NCBI GenBank assembly: GCA_964030785.1
Contig: OZ034975.1
Coordinates: 45,539,569-45,603,568, forward strand
Direction: 5' to 3'
DNA from: Siderastrea siderea
Lineage: Eukaryota; Cnidaria; Anthozoa; Scleractinia; Rhizangiidae
DNA length: 64,000 bases
A model generated the notes under the pieces. It saw only the letters and a program-made list of their open reading frames with translations, was not told where the DNA came from and did no database searches. The translations under genes were made by a program, and so were the position numbers. Shown here piece after piece: positions 1 to 12,000 of this stretch (positions are counted from its first letter, which is position 1; each line of letters starts with the position of its first letter).

Positions 1-3000
1 TACTATAAAGATGGGGAAACCGATCATGAGTAAAGCCATGATTGGTGCAATTATTCTGTACATGAGCTGACTCGTAGAGTGTATTTCAGGAAAATAGAAG
101 GCCAGGTTACACATCCCTGAAAAAAAAAAGTGTTCGAGTTAAATTTGTATGACCATTAACATGTTGTGATGACCTTTAGTACTCTACTAAGACTACACCC
201 ACTTCATAATTTAATACAAAGTACGGCCCTTTTATGAAGATTTTTTAAACAAATGTAAGCAAAACAGTTGAAAATGCAAAAAGCACATCGCCATTTAATA
301 CAACAGGTCAGACTCATTTGCAAAACTCACAAATGTTTTTTAATTAGCAACTTTTGAGTTTTTGGCCAATATTTCCACCTGGTGCGTTACTTTTCCCCCA
401 AGCCCATTCAATCAGACTTGGGACTCTAACCTTATAAGTCACTATTAACACAACCTTGTGAGATAACATTAGCTAAACATCAGCTGACATTAACTGAACA
501 ATGGTCTAACTGAACATTAGCAAACAACAGACAGACTTGACAGTGTGTGTTCTTTAATCCCAAAACACATGAGTTCCAGGCTAATTACCTATTACAGCAA
601 GCTCAAAGTAGTTGAACACAATCAGAGTTGCAATCACAGAAATAAGGCCATTCACTCTAGTAAGGTTTTTCTTTACTTCAAGAACATCCTGTAAAATAAA
701 TTGCATTGTATTTTTTATCTGATAATGACCCAAAAATGGTATCTAAGATTGTGCAAAATAAATTTAAACTATTATTGTTAATAAATGTATTTTTACAGGA
801 GGGAAAGCCGTCACATGGACACCTGAAGACCTTGTTTGTCTATTACATCTCCAGGGTCCATAACAAAGATTTTCCCAACACCCAAGGAGATTGGGAGGGC
901 CGGCGAAAACAGGGACAGTGGCATCGCCTAAGTCCAACCACAGTTTTGCGGTCAGCTGACTAGTAGAGTTGTAGTATAATTAATTTAGAGTAATCAACCA
1001 CATATTAATGCAAAATTTACCTTCATAATGATACTGAGATCTTTACTCTTTTCCTCCATTCTTAGACCAATTTCCCGAAGGTAGAATATTAACAGCTCAC
1101 ACTGAGCGCAGTAATTCACAATGGTGACAGCACTGACGCAATACTCTACCACTTTGCCTAGCGCCATGAAAAAAGCCACTGCCCATTGTGCACTGAGGAC
1201 AAATTAAAAGGAAAAACAGTCAATAAAACAGGGGTGGGGTGGTACTAACATTTACTGGTAATTGCAATTAAGGGAAGGGAAGGTGCACACAAAGTCATTA
1301 AATGATAATTTATTAAATACTCAAAAAAATAGCTGTGTCCAACTCAAGATGATACCAAAACGTAACCCCTAAAAACACCACGTCCTTTTCCAAATCCAAA
1401 AAATTTTCAATTAGTCTTTACCATTACCCCCAAAAATATCTGCCAGAATCACACTACCCAATAGAATCAAGGCAAAAATTTAAACCTAAAACAACTATTG
1501 TGTCAAATCCAAGAATTTGCATAAACATCCTTCACAGCTCTCCATGTGACCCGTTTCTCCCTAGGCTTATGTCATGTGGTTCTAACTTAAAAGTCAGAGG
1601 AGATTTTGTAAACAGAAATTTTATTAATTCTGCTGAATTCAGTCTAGCATTTGCACCTGATTATTATAAATTAATGTAAGCACACCCCGGAAGCAGTGTC
1701 TCCTTTTCCTGAAAGAGAAACCTTCAAACATGTCAAGTGTTGTCATGCCCTGCTTGCATAAGCTGATGTAAAACAGCTGTGGATGCAGCCAATCAGAACA
1801 CTTGTTACATACACGTAAAACTGATAACAACTTTTAATATTTAAAAAGATTTCCACTGAACATTCAAGCAATATGTGCAAAAATAAAGTTGCCAAAAAAT
1901 ACTGGTAGCGTGGTAACATTTTGAATAAAAAAAGAAATTATCAATACTTAAGCTCCCAAGCTGATCATGAGTGAAAATTGAATTTAAAGTTATCCATATT
2001 TTAATTGAAAGACACTTCATGTCAGTTCAAAACAAAATGGTGCCCGTTTTTTCCACATAATTTATTATTTTTTTAATGAGATTTGACATTTAATTTTCTC
2101 GAGAATGCTTGAGAATTTAATCGAGAAGAATGGAGAAGCAAACTAAAGTGAGATTTTTCAAATAGTATTCAAAATATTACCATGGTAGGTTTTTAGTAAA
2201 TAATTTTTGCACTTATTGCTCGAATGTTGAGCGGAATCTGTCTTAAACATTTAGTGAAATTAGTAGTAATTTGAAAGCTGTTAAACAAACCTTATGTTGA
2301 ACATGAAACCAGTGACTGAGGCCAATGAAAAGGCATGGCAAAACAAAATAAAATTAGCAACTCCAAGGATCACCATGAATATGCCGCCAAACAGAAAAAA
2401 CCTAAACCAAACAGAAAGGAAGTAAGTTTAAACAAATCATCAGTCTAAGACTAATAATATATGTCATGCCAACCGTGAATACTTAACCTACATGTATTAT
2501 GTAATGGCTTGACTGAATCATGTTGATACTTAACTCCTTTTTCACATTTCATTCTTGAACCTGCAGGCGAGGGTCCAATAAACTAAAACTGTAAAGTGTC
2601 TAAAAATGTATCCACTGTGTTATCAGTCAAACCGTTTCAAGAATAACTAACGGTGATTTAAAGCACCACTGTATGTCACTGATGACAGAAAGCAAACTTG
2701 CCAGCTGTTTTGCATCAGTCCAAATGGAATAAAGTGGGCCAATCCCGAACACTTGACAGTGTGTGGCCCCATGCACAGCAACTGTTCATTTTGTGTGCAT
2801 GCAATCCATTGTCCCTTAAGGTTCAAGTATAGTGTCAGCAAGACCTTAGTGTCCCCAATTAGTGAATTACTTGTAATTAACAGGCCGTCGCCATGATGGC
2901 GACCGCCAGTTTATAAAATGGACACGGTTTTTCCTGAAAGCAAGTTGGCTTAACATATGAAGAAAGTGCTGTAAAGCTTGTGGTACGGATACTCAAGAGC

Positions 3001-6000
3001 GGTACTGTCTCATATAAGACGCATGCGCATATAAGTCTTCTGAATGTTACCTTCCTATGTTTTTGTCTTTTAATTTACAGTATTTAAGATATGAACGGCG
3101 AAGGGTTGTTAAGTTTGGGGTTTTTTGTATTTGTCTTGTATAACGCATGCGCAATTGAGTAAAGGAGCTAATAGGATTGAATGCGAAATTGGCTGTGTTG
3201 TCTGATCTAGTTAGTGGTTATGGTGAAATTTTTTTTAGCGCAGGAGTTTTTTTATTGGGATTGACATTTTGAGGGGTGTAAAATGTGGGAGTCAGAAGGA
3301 TTTGTGAATGTCGGGAACATATCACGCTTCTTCATTTGTGAAACCTAGGGGTGGGGAGGGTGAGAATGGCCGGTTAAAATGCCCAATGGGCTCTCTTGTT
3401 TGCTAGTAGTTTCAACACTTAAACAAAGTTGATGATGATGATGATGACGATGATCAAGCATAAGCACAGTGGCAGTACCAATCTGAGCAGATTGAAAACA
3501 CCATAGATCTGAAAGAACACTAGCCTGAGAAAACAGCTGCCGTTTCGCGAGGTTGCCACTTGAGCCCTTGCAAAACGATGTCTGAGTAACGAGCGCAGAA
3601 ATTCCATACTGATGATGTGCACTACCCAGATCTTGGTAGTGCTTCTGGTTAGTTGAAAGAAAATTCCCTCGCAGCACAACCAATCAGAAGCGCTACCAAG
3701 ATCTGGGTAGTGCACGTCATCAGTATGGAATTTCTGCGCTCGTTACTCAGACGTCGTTTTGCGAGGGCTCAAGTGGCCCCCTCGCGAAACAGCGGCTGTT
3801 TTATCAGGCTAACAGAATACTGCATATGCCTAGCTGTAGGACTCTCTTCTCACCCCTCCCCTGCAGATCCCCAGGGACCCCATAACCACTCTATCACTCC
3901 CTGGGTGACCAAACCCTCTGGGCGAGTTTGTCAACTTGGCTGGCCAAACTTCCATGCAAAGAGTCAAGTGATCATGTTGCCTTAAAGTGCCAATTCACAA
4001 CCAGTCGGACTTTGGATTTGACATAATTCTCACACCACAGCTATTTCTAAGCCTCACTATCTCCCCTCTCCACCCTGAATGGAAGTCCCTGACCCAACAT
4101 TCACCAGTAGTTGCAAAGCTTGGCCCCTGGGAAGCACGCTCCTGTCCTCTGTGATACCGGCTTCCCTCAGTTTTGGCTTTTGGCTTTCAGAAGGCTTTAT
4201 TCTGGACTGTGTCTAGAATAAAGCGAAAAGGTAGTAGCACAGTTGCGCCCAGAAATACCTACACCTGTATGGACTGAGTTAAGTTCGGATTGGACAGGAA
4301 AACAACTGGCCCTTGCTAATGGTGTCATAACCTAAAACTAAATGTTTCCTGAACCAACTAGGCAACTTGGTCAGTAATTAAATAGCATTTAACTGGCAGA
4401 TGAAACATTTCACTCAAGATTGTCCCCATACCTTAGCCTTGACACAATCTTTTTGGGAACTGAACTAAGCAGGAAAACCTGTAAAAGAAACAACCACTTT
4501 TGTCAGTAAGAGCTCACTAGCTCAATATTACAGGAGACTCCTGATATAATGACCACTCAAGATTGAGAAACCAAAAGCTGTCCAAGATAGCATGGTTTTT
4601 GCAAAAGCACAGTGATCTAGGGCACAACAGTATAAATAAAGTAAATTAAAGTGGTTTGTGTTCAAGAAAGGGAGTCAGGCTTACCGTAACCAGTAAGAGG
4701 CAGCTAGCATCAATGGTAAATTTAAGACCTTACAAGACGGTGAGACCAATGTTTTCTTGTGCGAGCCCAAAACCCTTTCAATACTTAAATTGTGAGACTG
4801 AGCTTTTACAGTTTTCTAAATGCGAGCCCAAAACTTTTTGGGACACAAAAATTTGAACCTGAGACTTTCAGATCGGTTTTGGGCAACTGAAGATTAACTT
4901 GTTTCTCAAAGATTTCAAATTGCGTTATTGCCATTGGGCGATGTTACTTGTACACACCAAAACTTCGAGATTTATTTCATAGTCTTTTTTAAAGTCAAGA
5001 CTCTGGGAAACTCCAGAAAAAGATCAAGATCCTGAAATGGCTAGGTTGGAAAAAATCAAGACTCCAAGACTGTTTTGCCAAAAAATTGGAGACTGCGAGG
5101 TGCAAAGAACCACTCAAAAAACGAGACTGCGAGACGCTTACGATTCAGCTGAAATTTTGCGAGACCCTAATTTTTCAAAAGACCATTCGCCACCCCTCCA
5201 GTAGTAATTAAATTACTGAAGAACAGTATCCAAGGGAAACTAGTCTCTGTTTTAAAAAGGAAGAAGTTTTACCCTTTTACTCCCAAGAGTGCCTTAAATG
5301 AAAATTCACGACAATCTCAAATTTTATTTTTTAAAATACTTCAAAATAAATAGTACCATATGAAAGTATTGCTTAATCCTATTCTGCCTGGGCTTTTTTT
5401 GAGTCTCTGAGCCTGGGGGGGGGGGCACAAAGTGCCCCCCCTATAGATCTAGAAAAGTATTAAACCTCTTGCGATGAAACTTGGCACACGTGTAGCACGT
5501 CATTAGCCTAACAGATTGGGCTTATGAAGTGTCAATTATGATGTGTCGTGATGTCACAATAACATCACAAACCCGCCATTTTGAATTTCAGGCTGCAATC
5601 TTGAGTCCCAAACCTGCAGTCATACAGCTGACAATGACGTCACCAAAAAATATATGATTTTGTTCTAAGAAACATACGTAGTCAAAGCAAGCACACAAAA
5701 GTAAAAAAGTATCTTCTTCTTACAAACGAAGGGGGGAAACCTGAAAAAAGACTGAAAATGGACAGAAAATAGTCAAAATACACTTCTGAGAAGATGGTTG
5801 CTATGGAACGTCAATCATCATAGACATGTCATTGACACAGTGAAATTTTTTCTGATAAATTTTAGGAAAAGTCACGAGATTTGGTGATTATTCGTCTAGC
5901 CATTTAAAAGTTATAATTTGTTAAAGTCAGCCTGGGCAGAATAGGGTTAAGAGGTTTCACTTGAATGGTCACAGCATAGGATTTCATCCAGAGACTCAAG

Positions 6001-9000
6001 TTAGAAACACCTTTAATTAATGTCTCCATAATTGACTCTGGGAGTGAAAGGGTTAAGACACCAGGGCTGAGTTGCACAAAACCTAACGCCGGGTGTATAT
6101 GCGTAACTGCTAACGTCAGAGGTTAAAATAGTGAATGGATGTTGACTGTACTGAACATCTGATGTTAGAAGTTATGCTGGACATTAATTAAGGTGATTCC
6201 ATTCAATTGCATTGCGCATCCTTTCTGCGCATCATTTTTTGCGTGATTAGCGCGCGCACGAGCGCGTGCGTGTTCGGAACTTGATAGGTTTCCTATGGAA
6301 GCTGAGCTGTTCAGAGAAATAAATGGTCGTTTTCTCCCAAACGAACTCGGTGACCCCACTTTTTTATTCCATTTATTTAAGGAAAATACGACTTTACATG
6401 ATATATTCAAATTTGAAGAATTTTTCATTATTCAATTTTGAAATATTCCGGTTGATTCACTGTTACAGTCAGATTTTAGGCGTTTCACTGCAACCGTGCA
6501 GACGCTCGATTTGCCTATTATTTCAAAGTAGTTTAGTTGTTACGGCAATTTTAAGACGTTTTACTGTAACGTTGTTCTTCTATCATAAGAATAATGTTTA
6601 TATCTCATTGCTAGTAATAACTTTGTTGAAGTAATGGATGTCTCTAGTACAAGGATAGGTTTTTTAATATTGCTGTCTAAAGATAGCAAAGTACCTATAT
6701 ACTACAGCCCCGTAGCGTGAAATCGGACACGGTGACCCCCTCTTTTTATTTTATTTTTTTAATGTGCTAGGTGTAATTAGTAACTGTGCAAAGTTTCAGC
6801 AAATTCTCATTACAACTTCTTTTTCGATGGAATCACCTTAAGTTTTATGCAACTTGCCCCAGGATGTATAATGCATTTTCTGTTCTCAAACAAACAAACG
6901 AACAAGATGTTCCAAATCCAGTAGTAAATGTTGCAAATAAATGCTTCTCTTAGGAATGCTGCTTGTAACTAAATAGCAGCTTATAGTAAAATGATAAGAG
7001 AATAATTAATTTTTTTAAACTTTCACTGAAAAAGTAAAACAGCATGTTATTAATAATATTACCTTTTCTATTAATGCATTAAGCCCTTCACTTTCTTGAA
7101 TCCTAAACAAGTAGAAACCAATGGAGAATGCCAGAAAGTGTAGTACATTTGGCACCACATACGTGCTAAATATATGTGTACACTCAGTGACAGCTGGTTT
7201 CCACAGTGCCGATGTCGCCAAGGTGTAGAAAGGAATCAGAGTCGCAGTTGTCTTGCTTCTATTTAACATAGGGATAGAAGTTGAGCTGAAATGATTAGTT
7301 CCTGAATGTATGCTTGAGGATGTTGTAGACGAGGAGCTGTTTGTGCTGAAAATTGAATTGTTTGTAGTAGTGTGCGGCGGTGTCATCGTGGTCACATTTG
7401 TTCCATTTGTTCCATGTGTTGTGATGTTGATGTGTGCCGTTGGCCTTGGTGTACTGGTTTTCACTGGTAATGATGTAGCTATTGGATGCTGGCATAGAAC
7501 ATGCACAAAAAAATGACATCCGATTTTAAATTCAATAGATTTTACGGTTAAACTCAAATTTACATTCTTACATACAATGTTATCAAATTTGTTTTTGTAT
7601 TTTCACTAACTTATATTTATTTGTATATTTTTACTAGGTCACATTCATTAGCTTTTTGGTGGTTTGCCTTGTATGAGGTCTATAGGACTCTTCTTCAAAC
7701 TATCGAAGGCACTCAATGTATCACCATAAAACTGTGGTTGATAAATAATCATTGTTATAAATTAGAGTGAATTCGTATAACCCATTTCTTATATGCTAAT
7801 GAGAATCACTAAATGCTAATGAGAAGAACAATAAAGAAACTGAGCACGCACAAATAAAACCATTGATTCAAATTCCTAATTGTGAACATTTCAAACTAAC
7901 AAGCCTTAAAATGAGCTATTCTTTTTTTCTTCTGTTTTGCATACCAGCGTGAGAAAGTACCGGCACGAGTATTTCTCTGCCACAGGCATCAGAAAGTCAG
8001 CCTTTTAATTTAACGAAGGGCTGCATATGGGTTTCGCGAGAGAAGCGTTGAACTGAAATTTAGTTCACTATTGCATGTTCAAAATGTCGAAAGTCAAGTG
8101 ATACAGGCACATGTAAAGCGAGCTGCCGTGTGGAGTTTGTAGCATCCTTTTTGAAATGACAACTTGAAACCTAGTGTACCAAGTATTATTTTTCTACGGT
8201 TATATATACTCCGTATCTTTTTTAATGAATTAATCTTTTTTTTAATGCTTATTTTCTTTGGCGTATGCTGAACACAGACAGGTACCCACAAGAAACGCAA
8301 TTCAACCGTGAATTGCTCGCGCGTATCCAAACCGGTCATTAGAATGTTATGCGCCTCATTAGCATATAAGAAACGGGTTATGCAAATTCACTCTATTATA
8401 TGATGATAAAGAGAGAGAGTAATTTGCCACCCTTGGTCATGTAATAAGAAAACAAATACCATCTTTCTCTTTATCAACACACAAGACGCTTTTGACATTG
8501 CTGATCCTAGAAGAATGCAGGAAGCACTCCCATATGAACATGGCAGATTTGACTTAGCATGTCACAAGTCTTTTCCCGCAGCTCAGTGATTAGAGAATCC
8601 AACAAGTGTGCACAGGGTCCTGGTTCTACTCTCATCGCAGACTCGACTAAACACATTTATCTCTTACAACATGTATACCGTAAAATATATATCACAAATT
8701 ACTGCCTTTTTGATAACACATGGAAAAACTTGAAAGCCACACACAGACCACGAAAAACAAAGTGAATTGAAATCCACCAGTTAAAGTGCAAAAACATGAC
8801 CTCTCACGTAAGTTGAACTGATTTTTAAAACTTAATTTTTTTAGACACAATGATTGACGGCAGAGACCAATGGTCTAACCCTCCTGATCTTGAACTTCAG
8901 AGCACATGTTATTGAAAGGCACAATAAAATAATGGTGCCATTACATGGGACCATGCTAAATGATTGCTTATACAGATTATTAAAAAATGGGCATCTTGAG

Positions 9001-12000
9001 AGTTACTGGCGTCTGATAAGTTTTTTTATTTTACTTGTCTTTAGCCAAGGATTATTCTTTGAAAGCCAAGATGTAACGGGATTCTGAAGCCCCTCTGCTA
9101 TTTGCTTGCAGATAACCATGGAAAACTCGTCCAATCTAGCTTATGCTACAATCCACACATGCAAAGTGTACAAGGTCGCATACCTCTTTTCTAATTTCCA
9201 GCCTGGCTTGACAAGCTATTACACTTGATGCATAACTAAATATAATCAAGAAAAATATGAACAGCGTGTACAGAATGTTGAGGACTTTCCGCACTGAACA
9301 TCCTTGGTAAACATAAGACTGAATGTGGAATGGCCGCCAGGCAACCTGAAAAAGAACATTTAACAGCATATTAAGTACAGTCCACACAGGCACATTAAGT
9401 TGCTGCTCCTTTTAGAGGCACCTCTGTTAAGCAGCCACCACCTTTGTGTCATCGAAATAAAGTGATTTTGTATTGTTTCATACTCGTATTAATAATCAGC
9501 AAGAATTCAGTTTGACGTTTCACTTCCCAGCGCAACTGAAGGTGATCAATGGAAAGTCTGAAACATAATTATTGATCTTGCATGTACATTTCACTGCCAT
9601 CATAACGAGGCACCAAGCTTCTCTGATGTCGAACAGCTAGATACAAAGGGGACAAAATGTCTCCACATGTTAGATACTGTCATTTTGGGTGGGTTAATCC
9701 GAGAGTCACAAGTTGTCTCCAGTCATCTCAAGCTACTAAGCTTTCATGTCACTGTTCTGCATAATATAATTTAACAATGATACAAGGATGTAACGCAACC
9801 TGTGACCGTGAAACGGCAAAATAAACAACAACAGTATGGCGTAATAGGGGGGACGCAGCCCTGTGGCAGGTTATTAGCGACTTCAAGTTATGCGCACCAA
9901 GTAAAGCCTGACTTATCCCCCCACACCCTGTGGGTTAGGACAAGAGTATTGGCAGAGCCTTTCTTATCTCCCCAGCGCTGCACGGGCTGGATCGGACAAG
10001 ATTAAGGCAAACGTATAAAATGGCAAGACACAAGCAATGCCAAAAGCTTGGGGGAAGTCGCAACACAGACTTAACCGAACCACAAGGAGTGACCCCAGTT
10101 TAATGAGCAAAAACAACAAAATGACCCTTCTCCAAAGGGAGGGAGGGTGGGTAAACGAAATTGTTACAAATGTTTCTTTCGTGCAAGACTGCTAAGGTAA
10201 TGCACTTGGATAATGTTCTGCTGCTTATATAGCAAGACAGTGTCTCAGAGTTCGGCCAATGGATAAAGTTGTACTATAAGCAAAGTAGACACGATGTGGC
10301 GAACTACTAGCGATGAATAGAGCTAAGAAAATAAGAACCAATGCGAACAAGGCTAAGATACATTTCTAGACTACTAAAAACAAGGTATCGGTCACGATTT
10401 TAGACATGAAAGACTTTTATTCTAGCTACATGAATAGGGAGTATTCATTTATGAATAAAGCCTTCACTGCTATTTGTTTTTGGCAAAGCCTGCCTGACCT
10501 CCCACCCCTAGGGCGTCATGTTCCATTAACTGCGTTTTACTGCTTGGTAAAAACGAAATTAAATTACATCGTGTTTAAATAAAGGTTTTGTATACACCTG
10601 GTTTTGTATTGTATTGCAAGCCATCAATTGGATGCCTGCTGAAACCATAAGAAAATCAGCACCATTATTGTTATGAAAATAAACTTGATTATGTTACCTA
10701 CCAAGGACAGGATGTAGAAATATGGGTAAATGACCTGACTTTTACACGTGAGAAGCAGGCTGGTAGTAGGATTGAAATCTCCTCTTTGAGTTCCATCTCT
10801 GATCTGAAAAAAGCGTGGTGATATAAAAGTTTACAAAACTGTTAGCAGTTAAACTTTCCAACAAAAGTTGCTTGCTAAGTCACAAATGTGCACCCAGGCT
10901 TTAACACTTTAAGCTCAATAGTGATCAGCACCAAATTTCTCCTCGTCATATCAATGAGAATATACAGATCATGAGAACATACAGATCATGAGAATTTGGC
11001 AAATGATCACCAAACATGAATTGTCTTGATGTTTAAACTAGTTCTCTCAATTAAGACGATTTCCGCTCAACGTTCGAGCAGTAAGTGCAAAAATTAAGTT
11101 ACCAAAAAAATACTTGCAGCACTGTCACATTTTGAGAACAGATAAGAAGAACTTATTGTTACTTTTGCTCCCAAGCTGACCCCGTGAGAGAAAATTGGAT
11201 TTGAAGTTATCCATATTTCAATTAAAAAGACACTTCATGTCAGTTCAAAACAAAACGGCGCCTGTTTTTAGCATACTTTTACGAGATTTGAAATTAATTT
11301 TCTTGAGAATGCTTGAGCATTTCATCGCGGGGTCACTTGGGCAAGTGAACTAGAGTGAGATGTTTCAAATAGCATTTAAAATGTTACCGTGCTATGAGTG
11401 GTTTTTTTGGTAAATATTTTTTGCACTTATTGCTCGAACGTTGAGCGGAATCCGTCTTAATAATGAACAAACTCTATGGAGACCAGCAAGAAGAATTTGT
11501 ATAATGATGTTGGGGTTTAAAGGGTTAAAAGTCAATCAAAAGGAGCAAAATTAGAAAAAATAATTGTGTGTCATTGACGGTTGATATGAGACCAAACTCT
11601 CACTCTAGTTTGCTTCTAAATCATGCACACATTGCAACTAGTCCAGATCACGGCCAGCTTGACAACAGCTGCTGTGAATTGTGCTACAAAAACAAAAAGA
11701 CTATGCATAGCCTACTTTTCCTACCCTGTCAGGGACATTTAGTGTGATCAGAAAAATCATGGCGAGTTGTCCAAACAGTAGACTAGTACTTCTCTAGCTT
11801 TCACAGCATTTTGAGATAGGTTGCACTGTTCAACATGTATTCTCCAACTTGTCTTGCAATGTGCTGATCAGCATTGTCTTGCAAGTTGCAAGAAATTAAT
11901 ACTGCCTCGTCTAACAGCACCCTAACCCCCAATGTTCAATTCTTGGCAAAAGTCATTTTGTTTGGCTCAGATTTAAGACAATCCCAGTTATTTTTCCAAT

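Noticed and set aside
3345..3985. Three overlapping ORFs of about 100 codons on both strands
   Set aside because: They are opposite readings of the arms of a palindromic MITE and its flanks.
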